Counted from the stretch's first letter, positions 15,963 through 25,374 are shown. The stretch: 39,801 nt of DNA from Plectonema cf. radiosum LEGE 06105 (GCF_015207665.1 NZ_JADEWL010000059.1:1-39801); one strand, 5' to 3'. Notes: generated from the sequence alone by a model not told the origin. Program-made: numbers and translations.

Positions 15963-17477
15963 ATGAAATACACTTTTTTGAGTTTTTTGCTGCCTTTTTG
16001 TTTGTTAGCTAACATTGAAAGCGCTTTTGCTGGTGAGGCTAATTTGCAATCTTCTCCAAATCGCGATCGCAAGTCCACTCAAGTTGAAAGCTTTGAGATG
16101 GTTTCAAGAAGGTTGGTGACTCAGCAGGTAAATTTGATTTTTCGCATTGAACAAGCTTTAGTGCACCCTGATTCTAATAAAATGCGAGCGGTGGGAGGAC
16201 AACTATTTACCCAGACTGTAGCCGTAGAAGGTTTTCTCAAAAGTCAATATGCTTATCCCCAAGCTTTGTGCGACCAAAATCAAGGTTCAAGTGTTCCTAT
16301 TGATTCTATACTGCCTTTAACTGCATCGAATTTAAAGATTTATTGTTCTTTGTATAATTCCAGCCGGGAATTGTCAAAACTTACCCCAATGTTAGATGTA
16401 CTTTTATCTAGACGTGGTGAATTAACCAATACGCGAGAACTACCTTTAGTTAGTGGAGAAAAACAATCTGATTTAGTGCTTCCCATGTCTCCCGTCAGTC
16501 GTCCCAATCTTCATAAACGGGCAACTCCTTACGCTATTTTAGAGCCTGATGTAGATAATACAGCTAAGGTTTATGTTGGTAAAAGTAGAAAAAGGGCAAT
16601 TTCCAATTACGTTCCACCAGTCCAACCAGCAATTAAACCACCATCCACAGCCCTAAGAACTTTGAAAAATGCCGAAAAGTTTTTAGCAACAGCAATATCT
16701 CAATTTCCCGATGCAAATAATTTTCACAATCCCCAAAAAACTGCTGTGGAATTAGATCGTTTGACCTACGATATTTACCTCCCAGAAAAGCAAGTTTGCC
16801 AAAAATTGCTGTCAATGCCTAATACGGGTATTTTCCGCGTACTGTCATCTCAAGCTTATCTTCGTCCCTTGAATACTCTGGAGAATCGCTCACAAAAAAA
16901 TGTTCTTGGTCGCTATCCTTTCCCGGTTTTAGTTGAATCCAAGGGTGACTTTATGCCTAATTTACCACTTCAAATAGTAAAAGGGAAGTTTCAACTAATG
17001 CCCCAAGGAGTAAATTATGGCTTTATTACAGAGGTTGGCGATATACCTTTAGATAAGTTGGACGCAAGTTTACAAGCTGTTGCTCCCGAAAAACGAAATA
17101 TCTTGATTAATTATCAGCCTCCGAAAAAATTAAATGCCTTGCAAGCCGAAAGACAACAAATTATTACCGGAAAACACCAAATTTCAATTAATAATCAACC
17201 AATTTTAAATATGGTTGAGGCAAAATTAAATAATACTTATTTAGTCCGTAATTTGCAGTTCCAACTACCAGAAATAATCGCGAATAATCAACCGTTGACA
17301 AGAAAACAACGGCGTTATTTAGACCAATTATTAGAAATGCAAAGTAGCGATGTAATTGTTGCTTTTCGACCTGTAAGTCGTCGTACTGATGGTACTTTTA
17401 CGATTATTTGGCGAGTTTTACAGGAATTTAATGACCCAAAAATCGATGATTTGGATGATTATCTTCAATATCAATAA
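15963..17477 (+). CDS. Secreted hypothetical protein, 504 residues
   Basis: I do not recognise a named domain. A signal peptide is clear: MKYTFLSFLLPFCLLANIES, with a likely cleavage after AFA near residue 23. The mature protein looks periplasmic, with a helical N-terminal part (VSRRLVTQQVNLIFRIEQAL) and two Cys (in YPQALCDQ and LKIYCSLY) that could pair. A Pro-rich linker (NYVPPVQPAIKPPSTALRTL) leads to a C-terminal half ending in a strand-rich segment (SSDVIVAFRPVSRRTDGTFT followed by IIWRVLQEFN). It is divergent from sasA across about 130 bases, so they may share a control region. No enzyme motif is visible. Confidence 0.75.
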   Translation: MKYTFLSFLLPFCLLANIESAFAGEANLQSSPNRDRKSTQVESFEMVSRRLVTQQVNLIFRIEQALVHPDSNKMRAVGGQLFTQTVAVEGFLKSQYAYPQALCDQNQGSSVPIDSILPLTASNLKIYCSLYNSSRELSKLTPMLDVLLSRRGELTNTRELPLVSGEKQSDLVLPMSPVSRPNLHKRATPYAILEPDVDNTAKVYVGKSRKRAISNYVPPVQPAIKPPSTALRTLKNAEKFLATAISQFPDANNFHNPQKTAVELDRLTYDIYLPEKQVCQKLLSMPNTGIFRVLSSQAYLRPLNTLENRSQKNVLGRYPFPVLVESKGDFMPNLPLQIVKGKFQLMPQGVNYGFITEVGDIPLDKLDASLQAVAPEKRNILINYQPPKKLNALQAERQQIITGKHQISINNQPILNMVEAKLNNTYLVRNLQFQLPEIIANNQPLTRKQRRYLDQLLEMQSSDVIVAFRPVSRRTDGTFTIIWRVLQEFNDPKIDDLDDYLQYQ

Positions 17478-17548
17478 AATATTTTTCTTAGCCGGTTATT
17501 GCTAGAGATTGCTAATTTTTAAAAACCACAGAAACCCAGAGGACTTTG

Positions 17549-17653
17549 ATTTGAAAAGTCGGGCTTCTCTAAAAAACCCGACTTCTTGCCCCAGGGAGAT
17601 AGTTCTGATTTGAGAAGTCGGGCTTCTCTAAAAAACCCGACTTCTTGCCCCAG
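17549..17653. repeat. 59-bp tandem repeat overlapping the cupin 3' end
   Basis: Two near-identical units with a period of 59 bases, each containing a hairpin AAGTCGGG...CCCGACTT. The second unit overlaps the last codons and the stop of the cupin gene at 17628. Related hairpins occur at 14412 and 34159-34218. Confidence 0.85.
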
Positions 17654-18083
17654 AAAATGCTTCTAAATTACTAACTGCGGCTTCTGCTGCTTCTAAATCA
17701 TAAGGAAATGGTCTTCCACGGGTAACGTAATCAAGTTTTTGCGGTTCTCGATGACGCAATACAGCGTTTACAATCACGCAGGGTTCTGAAGTGGTGTTAA
17801 TTGCTCCATGCAAAACTCCTGGTGGAATTGTCACTACTGCGGGGTATTTTTCACTTAGTGGAATGTACTGGTATTGCTTGTTGACTAAAGTAACTAGTAC
17901 AAATCGACCTTTAACTACTAATAATTGATCGGTTTGTGATTTATGTACGAATAAATCATCTACTGTGTTGGCTGGAATCTGCACCAACATGGTTTCGTTA
18001 CTTGCTTGAGGGGTGAAAAATTGAGCCATCCCCCCTTTAATTGATTCTAAATAGTGAATTTGAATTTCTTTAATTTTACTCAT
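17628..18083 (-). CDS. Cupin-fold protein
   Basis: Small single-domain protein of the cupin superfamily, probably of the sugar-epimerase-like WxcM/FdtA type judging from layout; the substrate is unknown. Strands and turns are visible in LVQIPANTVDDLFVHKSQTD, QLLVVKGRFVLVTL and VVTIPPGVLHGAINTTSEPC. The usual metal-binding first motif is not complete, so catalysis is doubtful. 151 residues, no signal peptide. The C-terminus GARSRVF and the stop codon come from the 59-bp repeat, indicating that the original 3' end was overwritten. It lies downstream of pgi in the same direction after a spacer of 126 bases read the other way (18084-18209), that is, pgi ends at 18210 and this gene starts at 18083. 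Confidence 0.7.
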   Translation of the reverse strand: MSKIKEIQIHYLESIKGGMAQFFTPQASNETMLVQIPANTVDDLFVHKSQTDQLLVVKGRFVLVTLVNKQYQYIPLSEKYPAVVTIPPGVLHGAINTTSEPCVIVNAVLRHREPQKLDYVTRGRPFPYDLEAAEAAVSNLEAFSGARSRVF

Positions 18084-18209
18084 AATAAAAATATTGCTAA
18101 AAAAGCATCCTAAAAATTGAATAGTTAGTTCAATCTAAGATGCTCAGCAATAAAAAAATGTTGCGAATGCAACAAAAGTTACCAAAATATGGTATGCAAA
18201 TGTAATTTA

Positions 18210-19796
18210 TCAGCCGATAGAGAATTTTAAACTACTCGGTTGTGCAAAATTACCTTCCATTACTACACCGCGTCCGTTGGCGTGAAGATGTCGCAATATA
18301 ATGTAAATCGACTCTATGTCCTCAGAGGCACCTGCTTTACTGGCGATTTCCTCTAAAGAAAGGGGATTTTCTTCTGCTTGTAGAACGGACATCGCTTGTT
18401 TTTGCAATTCCAAAATTGCTGCTGCTGCTTTTTTACCTGCTTCTACACCCGGTTGGTGATATGCGTTAACATTCACTAAGCTCGCGTAGAATCCCACAGC
18501 GCGTTCGTATAAAGCAATTAATGCCCCTACAGTTCGAGGATTAACTTGGGGTATGGTAACGGTAATTGAATCCCGTTGGTTTTCGTAAAGTGCTTTTCTA
18601 GTACCTTGAAGAAAACCGGAAAGATAATCACCCGACGTGGTTCCCGGTTCAACTTCTAAAGAGGAACCTTTACGATCCTCTAAAACTTCAATAAAGGTAA
18701 GAAAGAAGTTCGCAACCCCATCGCGCAATTGCTGGACGTATGCGTGTTGATCGGTTGAACCTTTATTACCGTAAACTGCAATACCTTGATGGACGATGTT
18801 ACCATCTAAGTCTTTTTCTTTACCTAAAGATTCCATCACCAACTGTTGCAGATAGCGACTGAATAAAAGTAGGCTGTCTTTATAAGGAAGAACAACCATA
18901 TCTTTTTCACCGCGTCCGTTACCGGCATAGTGCCAAGCTAAAGCTAACAGTGCAGCTGGGTTATTTTTGACATCTGGGACGCGAGTTGCGTCATCCATCT
19001 CTTTAGCTCCGTCGAGCATTTGACCAATGTCAATTCCTTGTAATGCTGCTGGTACAAGTCCTACCGCTGACATCTCTGAAGTCCTACCCCCCACCCAATC
19101 GTACATGGGGAAATGTGCCAGCCACCCTTCCGATTCACCAACCTGACTCAGTTTACTACCAGGCATGGTAATGGCGATCGCATATTGTGCAAAGTCCAGA
19201 TTTTGCCCGGAATAGGCTTTCTTGACTTCTAACATTGCGTTACGCGGTTCGGGTGTTCCTCCAGATTTGGAAATCACCAATACCAACGTACTCGAAAGAC
19301 GGTTTCGCAGGTGAGTTAATACTCGATCGATTCCTGCGGGGTCGCTGTTATCAATAAAATGAATTGCTAGAGGTGGATAATCTGTAACTAAAGCTTGAGC
19401 TACAAATTGAGGACCGAGTGCAGAACCACCAATCCCAATTGAGATTATATCGGTGAAGCGAGGAGCTTTGGGAGGATGAATCGCACCCGTGTGGATTTTC
19501 TCAGCAAATACTTCTATTTTCTCAATATTACTCACAATCTCTTGGGTTACTTCCGGCGTTGGTGCCAAGTCGGGATTTCGCAACCAGTAATGTCCAACCA
19601 TCCTCTCTTCATCGGGATTTGCGATCGCCCCTTTTTCCAACTCTGCCATATCGGCGAAAGCTTGATCAAATGAAGGCTGTAACTTCTCAAAGAAGTCATC
19701 ATCGAAGCCCATCCGGCTAACGTCTAGGTAAAAACCTAGTCCTTCATGGAAATATAGCCATTTCTGGTATCGTTGCCAAAGTGCCGTAGCATCCAT
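18210..19796 (-). CDS. pgi: Glucose-6-phosphate isomerase
   Basis: Interconverts glucose 6-phosphate and fructose 6-phosphate in glycolysis, gluconeogenesis and the oxidative pentose phosphate cycle. Signatures: GIGGSALGP (121-129), [10 protein letters not shown] (175-184) for phosphate binding, [11 protein letters not shown] (236-246) and [13 protein letters not shown] (345-357) with the catalytic His. A Lys pair (455-456) in [11 protein letters not shown] carries the catalytic Lys. Length is 528 residues, as in other cyanobacteria. Two HIP1 octamers lie inside. A candidate promoter lies at 19837-19865. The next gene in the same direction is the cupin, after 126 bases. Confidence 0.97.
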   Translation of the reverse strand: MDATALWQRYQKWLYFHEGLGFYLDVSRMGFDDDFFEKLQPSFDQAFADMAELEKGAIANPDEERMVGHYWLRNPDLAPTPEVTQEIVSNIEKIEVFAEKIHTGAIHPPKAPRFTDIISIGIGGSALGPQFVAQALVTDYPPLAIHFIDNSDPAGIDRVLTHLRNRLSSTLVLVISKSGGTPEPRNAMLEVKKAYSGQNLDFAQYAIAITMPGSKLSQVGESEGWLAHFPMYDWVGGRTSEMSAVGLVPAALQGIDIGQMLDGAKEMDDATRVPDVKNNPAALLALAWHYAGNGRGEKDMVVLPYKDSLLLFSRYLQQLVMESLGKEKDLDGNIVHQGIAVYGNKGSTDQHAYVQQLRDGVANFFLTFIEVLEDRKGSSLEVEPGTTSGDYLSGFLQGTRKALYENQRDSITVTIPQVNPRTVGALIALYERAVGFYASLVNVNAYHQPGVEAGKKAAAAILELQKQAMSVLQAEENPLSLEEIASKAGASEDIESIYIILRHLHANGRGVVMEGNFAQPSSLKFSIG

Positions 19797-20485
19797 AAAG
19801 AAAATCTCAAGTCACGTTATTGTCACAAACAAGTTTAAGCTAAGGTTCCAATAATCCCTTGTCAACTTATACAGTTTTAAGTGTTTACACATCTGCTCTC
19901 CTTAAACATCTGGCATCGGGATGAGTTGCAAAATTTTCACCGGAGGAAGTCTTTAACTCAATCCCAACCAAATAATTTCCAAGTATCAAACCGGGGCGAA
20001 GCAGCGCGTTTTCGCTAAAGTGTATACTCTCTCTCAATTTTTTTCTAGTTCATTTTGATTCAATTGCTCGATTTTGTTTTACAAATTTTCGTTATTTTTC
20101 TTAACACAAAAAAATGTTAAGGAATATTAAATCCTCAATATTAAATTCTAAAAATCCCAGGCTCACCTGAGAACTAGTTCTGGTTTCCAGGCTCATGCTG
20201 AGAACTAGGAAGAAGTTTTCTTACAAATCCGGCAATAGTTAACAGTTATACCGCTCTATTAAATAGATACGGGTAAAATGTTGATGAATTTTTTGACTGA
20301 AATATTTGCTTCTACAAGGATTTTATCCAGAAATCAATTGCAAAGACTGTAGGCTGTAACTTTCCTTTACAACTGTAGGATTTCGGCTTCGATGTGACAT
20401 AACTTGTATGAAACATCTGCCTTAAGGTACTATCCCTGAATACACAATCATTGTAATCAAAAAAAATAATGGAGAATCGAATTAA
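19797..20485. other. Divergent spacer between pgi and the AgcS gene
   Basis: A 689-base non-coding region. Near pgi it holds a candidate promoter and, further out, an imperfect stem GGGATGAGTT / AACTCAATCCC (19918-19965). Two copies of a CCAGGCTCA-n-CTGAGAACTAG repeat lie at about 20157-20208. The last 250 bases before the symporter gene are repeat-free and presumably carry its promoter. I saw no riboswitch consensus and no small gene. Confidence 0.6.
19837..19865 (-). promoter_or_regulatory. Candidate pgi promoter
   Basis: On the minus strand TTGACA (19865-19860), a 17-base spacer and TAGCTT (19842-19837) lie about 40 bases before the pgi ATG, compatible with a sigma-70-type promoter with a short leader. 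Confidence 0.4.
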
Positions 20486-21991
20486 ATGCACAAACCATTT
20501 TTAAAGCATCGTTGGTTATTAACTCTATTATTATGTTTGATTCCCACAGCGGTTTTTGCTGCTGATGAAGCCGCTGGGGAACCTTTACTTAATTCCCTTG
20601 ATGCTGCTTTTGCTCAATTTGTCAAGGGAATATTTGATGTGCTGTTTTTCAGCATCGGCGGTTTTCCTTTAATCGTTTTGTGGCTGATTTTTGGAGCGGT
20701 TTTTTTTACCATCCGTTTGAAGTTCGTCAATTTCCGGTTGTTCGGACACGCAATTGATATCGTTCGTGGGAAACACGATGATCCTAACGCTCCAGGGGAA
20801 GTTTCTCATTTCCAAGCTTTAGCTACTGCTTTATCAGCAACCGTCGGACTTGGGAACATTGCCGGAGTTGCGATCGCGATTAGTGTAGGTGGTCCGGGTG
20901 CCACTTTGTGGATGACTCTGGGTGGTTTGCTGGGTATGTCTAGCAAGATGGTTGAATGTACTCTTGGTCAAAAATATCGCATCATCAAGCCAAGTGGTAG
21001 TGTTGCAGGCGGACCGATGTATTATCTTTCTAGAGGATTTGCAGAAATCGGTTTAGCACCATTGGGTAATGTTTTAGCAATTCTATTTTCTATTTGCGCC
21101 ATTTTCGCGGCTTTTGGTGCTGCAAACATGATTCAGGTAAATCAGTCCTACGGTGCAGTTAAGGCAGTTTTTCCGATATATCCTTGGGTTTACGGTTTAG
21201 TTCTGGCTGTGTTAGTTGGCTTGGTAATGATTGGTGGTATCCACCGTATCGGCCGAGTTGCAGAAACTTTAGTCCCAGTAATGTGTGTACTTTATGTAGT
21301 TGCTTCATTGTGGATTCTTTTGGTTAACTTTACTCAAATTCCTGCTGCTATCATCACTATTTTCCAAGGGGCCTTCACTCCTCAAGCAGTGGAAGGGGGA
21401 GTTATTGGGGTAATTGTCCAGGGTTTTAGACGCTCTACTTTTTCCAATGAAGCGGGAGTTGGTTCGGCTGCAATTGCTCACTCAGCAGCGAGAACTGATA
21501 AACCAATCAAAGAAGGTTTAGTGGCACTTTTGGAGCCATTTATCGATACCGTAGTTATCTGTAATATGACTGCTTTAGTAATTGTAATTACCGGCGTTTA
21601 TAATAATCCCGAATATGAAGCAATCAGAAAAGCTGGTGAAGGCGCAGCTCTGACTTCTGTTGCTTTCGGTACGGTAATAGCTTGGTTTCCCATACTACTT
21701 GCAATATCAGTATTTTTATTTGCTTTCTCAACCATGATTTCTTGGAGCTATTATGCAGAAAAGGCTTGGGAATATCTCTTTAGCGAACGCAGTTTGATTG
21801 TATACAGAATATTATTTGTGGGTGCAACATTTATTGGTGCGATCGCAAAGCCTCAATCGGTACTTGATTTCGGTGACGCGACATTTTTTGCAATGGCTTT
21901 GTTTAATCTATTTGGAATGTATTTCCTCACCAACAAAGTGGTAGAAGATTTAAGCGATTACGAACGGTATCTTAAACAAGCAAAATTGTAA
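20486..21991 (+). CDS. Alanine/glycine:cation symporter (AgcS family)
   Basis: Sodium-coupled amino acid importer of the AgcS (SAF) family, inner membrane. An N-terminal signal-like helix ending TAVFAADEAAG precedes about eleven transport helices. The family signature is FQALATALSATVGLGNIAGV at about residues 109-128, followed by AIAISVGGPGATLWM. GPMYYLSRG and FRRSTFSNEAGVGSAAIAHS are also diagnostic. It has 501 residues. Alanine or glycine is the expected substrate, but the sequence does not decide. A GGAG ribosome site lies 10 bases before the ATG. It is a single gene in convergent arrangement with the small membrane protein gene, sharing the terminator at 22001. Confidence 0.92.
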   Translation: MHKPFLKHRWLLTLLLCLIPTAVFAADEAAGEPLLNSLDAAFAQFVKGIFDVLFFSIGGFPLIVLWLIFGAVFFTIRLKFVNFRLFGHAIDIVRGKHDDPNAPGEVSHFQALATALSATVGLGNIAGVAIAISVGGPGATLWMTLGGLLGMSSKMVECTLGQKYRIIKPSGSVAGGPMYYLSRGFAEIGLAPLGNVLAILFSICAIFAAFGAANMIQVNQSYGAVKAVFPIYPWVYGLVLAVLVGLVMIGGIHRIGRVAETLVPVMCVLYVVASLWILLVNFTQIPAAIITIFQGAFTPQAVEGGVIGVIVQGFRRSTFSNEAGVGSAAIAHSAARTDKPIKEGLVALLEPFIDTVVICNMTALVIVITGVYNNPEYEAIRKAGEGAALTSVAFGTVIAWFPILLAISVFLFAFSTMISWSYYAEKAWEYLFSERSLIVYRILFVGATFIGAIAKPQSVLDFGDATFFAMALFNLFGMYFLTNKVVEDLSDYERYLKQAKL

Positions 21992-22000
21992 AATATTTGT

Positions 22001-22025
22001 AGAGACGTAGCAATGCTACGTCTCT
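22001..22025. terminator. Hairpin terminator shared by the AgcS gene and the convergent small gene
   Basis: AGAGACGTAG / CTACGTCTCT stem with a CAATG loop, followed by TTTAGTT, nine bases after the symporter stop codon. The sequence belongs to the GTAGAGACG family also seen at 27316-27345 and 34270-34300. Confidence 0.7.
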
Positions 22026-22039
22026 TTAGTTAATTACTA

Positions 22040-22402
22040 CTAACGCATCCTAAAATCAGTAAATCTCACGTTACTTCTCATTTCATGTTTTCTTAATTCC
22101 TGAATCTGAGCATCTTTATCTGATATATCTTTTTTAATAGAGGATAATTGTTTTTCTAATTTGTCTTGTTTAGCTACAGATTTTCTATATTCAATCGTGA
22201 CAATGCTTGCTAAACCGAATGTTAGACTTAATGCTGCTCCTATTCCCGGAGTCATTAAATCTCTCACTTCACCGGAAACAAAGTCTTGATTGTCAACTTT
22301 AATTTCTATTCGTTCGGAACCGTATTCTGCCAAGAGCATCACAAAAAGAGCAAAAATCGTACCCGAAATTGTCATGGTTGGTAGCACCACTTTTTTAAAC
22401 AT
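22040..22402 (-). CDS. Small membrane protein with C-terminal coiled coil
   Basis: Unrecognised 120-residue protein. A first membrane helix is LPTMTISGTIFALFVMLLAE (about 7-26) and a second GIGAALSLTFGLASIVTIEY (about 53-72). The remaining 48 residues are charged and helical (LEKQLSSIKKDISDKDAQIQ) with heptad spacing typical of a coiled coil, probably cytoplasmic. The loop between the helices is acidic. It is a single gene, convergent with the symporter. No function is proposed. Confidence 0.65.
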   Translation of the reverse strand: MFKKVVLPTMTISGTIFALFVMLLAEYGSERIEIKVDNQDFVSGEVRDLMTPGIGAALSLTFGLASIVTIEYRKSVAKQDKLEKQLSSIKKDISDKDAQIQELRKHEMRSNVRFTDFRMR

Positions 22403-22791
22403 TATCTTTACCTTTGTATATCCTAAATTTCACAAACTAAGTTTTTTAATATTCTTCATTGCTGATAATCAAAGAAGCCTATTAATAACAAATTAATAAT
22501 TTAATGAATATATATTTTTATATTTTTGATGAAATCTTTACTTAGATTTTTATTAATTTTATGAAATTATCTTTCCTTAACCGTAGAAATACTCAAGCTT
22601 CACGGTTTCTTGATATTTCTATTTTTAGGTTAAAGGTTAGAGTAGAGGTCAAAGGTTATAATTTACGAACTAACTACTCTTTATCTAGATTAGAGAGAGA
22701 ATGGGAGTTAGTAGTTTATGTACTTTGTCCCTTGTCTCTTTACCTATTTTCTGAGTTCAAAATTCGCTCATACAAGCTGTATTTATCAGAT
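22403..22791. other. Spacer without a convincing gene
   Basis: A very AT-rich 389-base stretch with short AGGTTAAAGGTTAGAG-type repeats at about 22628-22660. An open frame at 22561-22845 on the plus strand is built from these repeats and runs into the opposing regulator gene, so it is not called. Confidence 0.55.
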
Positions 22792-23373
22792 TCAACATCT
22801 CGAATACATCCCATTTTCCTCCCGCATCAACCGACTAGCGATTAATTCCTTCCGTAGAGTTTCGGAGTCTGGATAGTAACGGTTGAGAATTTCATTCACT
22901 CCATCCTCCGGGTATTTGACTCCCATTTCAAATTTGTCGATTACCCACTTGAGAATTGTTAAACGCTTTTTACTGCTATTAGGAATTTCTTTAAGATATT
23001 GTCCCGAAACAGAATTTTGAAAAATCCCTTCTACATAAGTATTCAATACTTTAGTTTCCCAGGTTTGAAGATTTACATCCTCAGCAAAAGAAGCAATTTT
23101 TTCCGGCTTAAACACTTCCTGCGTTATAGTTTGCAAAACCTTTTTATCTAATTGATAAAAATGAGTATTACCTTCAGGACGCATTCTTACTAATTCAAGC
23201 TGCTTAAGTTTGGTTAAATGATGGGAAATTGTCGGTTCTTTTAGTTCTAATAACACTGCTAATTCTTCTACACTGCACTCCTGTCCTGCCAATATACCAA
23301 TTATTTTTAGTCTACTTTCATCTGCTAACGCTTTAAAAAAACGCAACATCTTTTGCAAATTATCATTTTTCAT
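22792..23373 (-). CDS. ArsR-type winged-helix regulator with DUF2087 domain
   Basis: Transcriptional regulator. Residues about 8-85 are an ArsR-type winged helix: LRFFKALADESRLKIIGILA, then VEELAVLLELKEPTISHHLT as the recognition helix region, then GNTHFYQLD in the wing. Residues about 120-190 match the DUF2087 pattern (KRLTILKWVIDKFEMGVKYP, EILNRYYPDSETLRKELIAS). The classical ArsR metal motif ELCVCDL is absent and only one Cys (C33) lies at that place, so metal sensing is not supported. At 193 residues it has the usual size of this architecture. It stands alone; its targets are unknown. Confidence 0.85.
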   Translation of the reverse strand: MKNDNLQKMLRFFKALADESRLKIIGILAGQECSVEELAVLLELKEPTISHHLTKLKQLELVRMRPEGNTHFYQLDKKVLQTITQEVFKPEKIASFAEDVNLQTWETKVLNTYVEGIFQNSVSGQYLKEIPNSSKKRLTILKWVIDKFEMGVKYPEDGVNEILNRYYPDSETLRKELIASRLMREENGMYSRC

Positions 23374-24042
23374 TTTCTGCTGTAATTGCCTTTGAGGTCT
23401 ATCTAATTAGAACTAAGTAAAATCAAATTACCGCTTTTTTATGTAGCAAAAACAAGGTTTTTAACTTGCTTTTAATACAAATTAATTTTGAGATGTTTTT
23501 GTAAAAAAATCATTTTCTTTTTTACAATTGGCTGAATTTGACTATAAAAAGCATTGTATGAGTAAGCATTAATAGAATGCTGATTATAGTCAAGCTGAGC
23601 AGTTAACTTTTCCAGGCACGAGATTTAGTTTTTTTGAAAAAGTATTGGCTGTATAATAATTATGAAATTTACAGCTTAAGCCCCTAAATTAAAACAGTTC
23701 TAGAAAAGTTAATTAATAGATTAGTAAATTATATTTGAACCAGAAAACTAGATAAATATCCCAGGTATAAGCAATTTAAAATATATAAATTAAAAAAATT
23801 AAAATTAAAAATATGATTAGCAAATCAAACCTGATTAACCAGCCATGCACAGTTATTTGATTGTGTAACACGTCAAAAAACTACATAGTAATACGATACA
23901 ACATTATTAATAATTTTTACATCTTTACTCTTATTTGCAATATCCTTTTAGAAGGGTATTTAGGAAATTTCATCTATCTCTTTAGATAGATATCTACATC
24001 TTCTTATCTCTTCTACCCACCAAGTCCAAAACTGTCAGTACC
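23374..24042. other. AT-rich spacer with hairpins upstream of the ArsR-type gene
   Basis: A 669-base stretch without a credible gene. It holds a two-part inverted repeat at 23538-23593 and a smaller stem ATCTATCT / AGATAGAT (23972-23991), the latter 52 bases beyond the psbV2 stop codon. Confidence 0.6.
23538..23593. repeat. Symmetric two-part inverted repeat
   Basis: TTGACTATA-aaa-AGCATT (23538-23555) mirrors AATGCT-gat-TATAGTCAA (23576-23593) around a 20-base loop, so 15 of 18 arm positions pair with one 3-by-3 internal loop. It may be an RNA hairpin or a regulator site. Confidence 0.6.
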
Positions 24043-24525
24043 CTAACCAGGAGCCTTTTTCGCAGCGGTGAGGACGAATGCAGCTAAATTTTCGATTTGT
24101 TGTTGAGATAATATATTGGGCGTAATTTCGCGACACCAAAAAGTTTCTTCGCTACCATCATAGGTCATGGGCTGCCGCATATAAGATACTAAGGCATTAA
24201 TATTATCACGGGGAGGATTAGCACCTTTAAGTGTATCTAAAGCCAGAGATTCTAAAGGATTAGGTAATGTTGAACCACCAACATGACAATTAATGCAGCT
24301 ATCTTCAAAATATCTTTTACCATCAGATAACTCTAACGGTGAAAATTTCTTTGTATTGCCTTGTGCATCTAATTCTAAAGCAATAGGTTCCCTAACTCGT
24401 AAATAACGTTTTACATAAAGGTCGATTCCCGCAGCTTGTGTAGGTAAACAATTAGCAGTAAATATTATGAATAGAATTAGGGAAAGCAAGAAAATACGAG
24501 TTAAAAATGAATATGCTATTTTCAT
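24043..24525 (-). CDS. psbV2: Cytochrome c-550-like protein PsbV2
   Basis: Lumenal c-type cytochrome, a paralogue of PsbV encoded directly downstream of it in many cyanobacteria; it can bind photosystem II weakly in place of PsbV. A signal peptide (MKIAYSFLTRIFLLSLILFI ... TQAAG) directs export. Heme attachment is CINCH at residues 77-81 with His81 as one axial ligand. In PsbV the second ligand is a His in SELHPS. Here the aligned segment is EETFWCREIT, so Cys131 most likely takes that place, as known for PsbV2. It has 160 residues. It follows psbV in the same direction after 153 bases, likely co-transcribed. Confidence 0.9.
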   Translation of the reverse strand: MKIAYSFLTRIFLLSLILFIIFTANCLPTQAAGIDLYVKRYLRVREPIALELDAQGNTKKFSPLELSDGKRYFEDSCINCHVGGSTLPNPLESLALDTLKGANPPRDNINALVSYMRQPMTYDGSEETFWCREITPNILSQQQIENLAAFVLTAAKKAPG

Positions 24526-24678
24526 TTGAGATTTATTTAATATTGATTTGATATTAATCTTGTATTAATAATTTGGCACTTCTAAAACAGCTATTAGTCC
24601 ATAGTCAGCTTTTTCAAAATTGAAATACTAACTATAGACTAATAACTAAGGTTTATTTATTACTCAACTGTCGAAGAT

Positions 24679-25170
24679 TTAATAGTAAATCTTACCACCA
24701 CCCCATTTTTGACCAACAATTTTAGGTTGTAAGAGAATATGACCAGCGATTGCTTCTAAATCCTCGTCGGTCAAATTTCGCATTGCTGTAAAAATATCCG
24801 CACTCTTAATGCTAGGATGCAATTCAGAAATTTCGATCTCTCCATCATAGGTAGTAGGATTTTTCATATAGTCCACCAAACCTTGGATGTTATCACGGGA
24901 TGGGGTTGCTAATGCCAAAGCTTCAGGATCTAATCCTACGTTTTGGTTTGTCTTGGTTACACCGCCAGCATGACACTGAGCGCAAGCGTAATTGAATAAC
25001 CGTTTACCTTCTTTAACTTCTTTTAAGCTGAGTACATAGGTATCACCTTGGTCATTCAAGGTTACAGTGCGAGTCGCTTCGTCAAGTTCTACAGAGTAAG
25101 CACTACCGACAAACATCTGAAAACTCAACAACGCACTAACAACAAAAATGCCAATTAGTTTTTTTATCAT
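24679..25170 (-). CDS. psbV: Photosystem II extrinsic cytochrome c-550 (PsbV)
   Basis: Extrinsic lumenal subunit of photosystem II that stabilises the Mn4CaO5 cluster and its Ca and Cl requirements. ATG 25170 (MIKKLIGIFVV) has a GAGGGG ribosome site and is preferred to the TTG four codons upstream. The signal peptide ends near SAYS, giving a mature protein starting VELDEATRTVTL of about 137 residues, the family norm. Heme motif CAQCH has C63, C66 and H67; His118 in SELHPS is the second axial ligand. The C-terminus GGGKIYY is conserved in PsbV. First gene of the psbV-psbV2 pair. Confidence 0.97.
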   Translation of the reverse strand: MIKKLIGIFVVSALLSFQMFVGSAYSVELDEATRTVTLNDQGDTYVLSLKEVKEGKRLFNYACAQCHAGGVTKTNQNVGLDPEALALATPSRDNIQGLVDYMKNPTTYDGEIEISELHPSIKSADIFTAMRNLTDEDLEAIAGHILLQPKIVGQKWGGGKIYY

Positions 25171-25374
25171 GTTTCCCCTCAAAAATTTTAATGCTCAACA
25201 CAGCAATAAGATTAAGTCGCCGTAATACAATTATCACTCCAAGCGTGCAATTTGTTGCCCAAAGTACTTTTTCAAGTTGTGAAGGGGAGTTAGTTAATGG
25301 TTGTTAGTTGTTAGTTGATGGTTGACAGTTGACTCTTAAGATGAATGCCTTTAACCTTTAACCTTGAACCTTTT

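Noticed and set aside
20355-20371. TGTA-N9-TACA upstream of the AgcS gene as an NtcA site
   Set aside because: The spacing is one base too long for the GTA-N8-TAC consensus, and no suitably spaced -10 box was found.
19797-20485. Glycine riboswitch ahead of the amino acid symporter
   Set aside because: I looked for the conserved glycine aptamer cores and did not find them; only an imperfect stem nearer pgi is present.
22561-22845. 94-codon plus-strand frame overlapping the ArsR-type gene
   Set aside because: It is made partly of AGGTTAAAGG repeats and overlaps the conserved 3' end of an opposing real gene.
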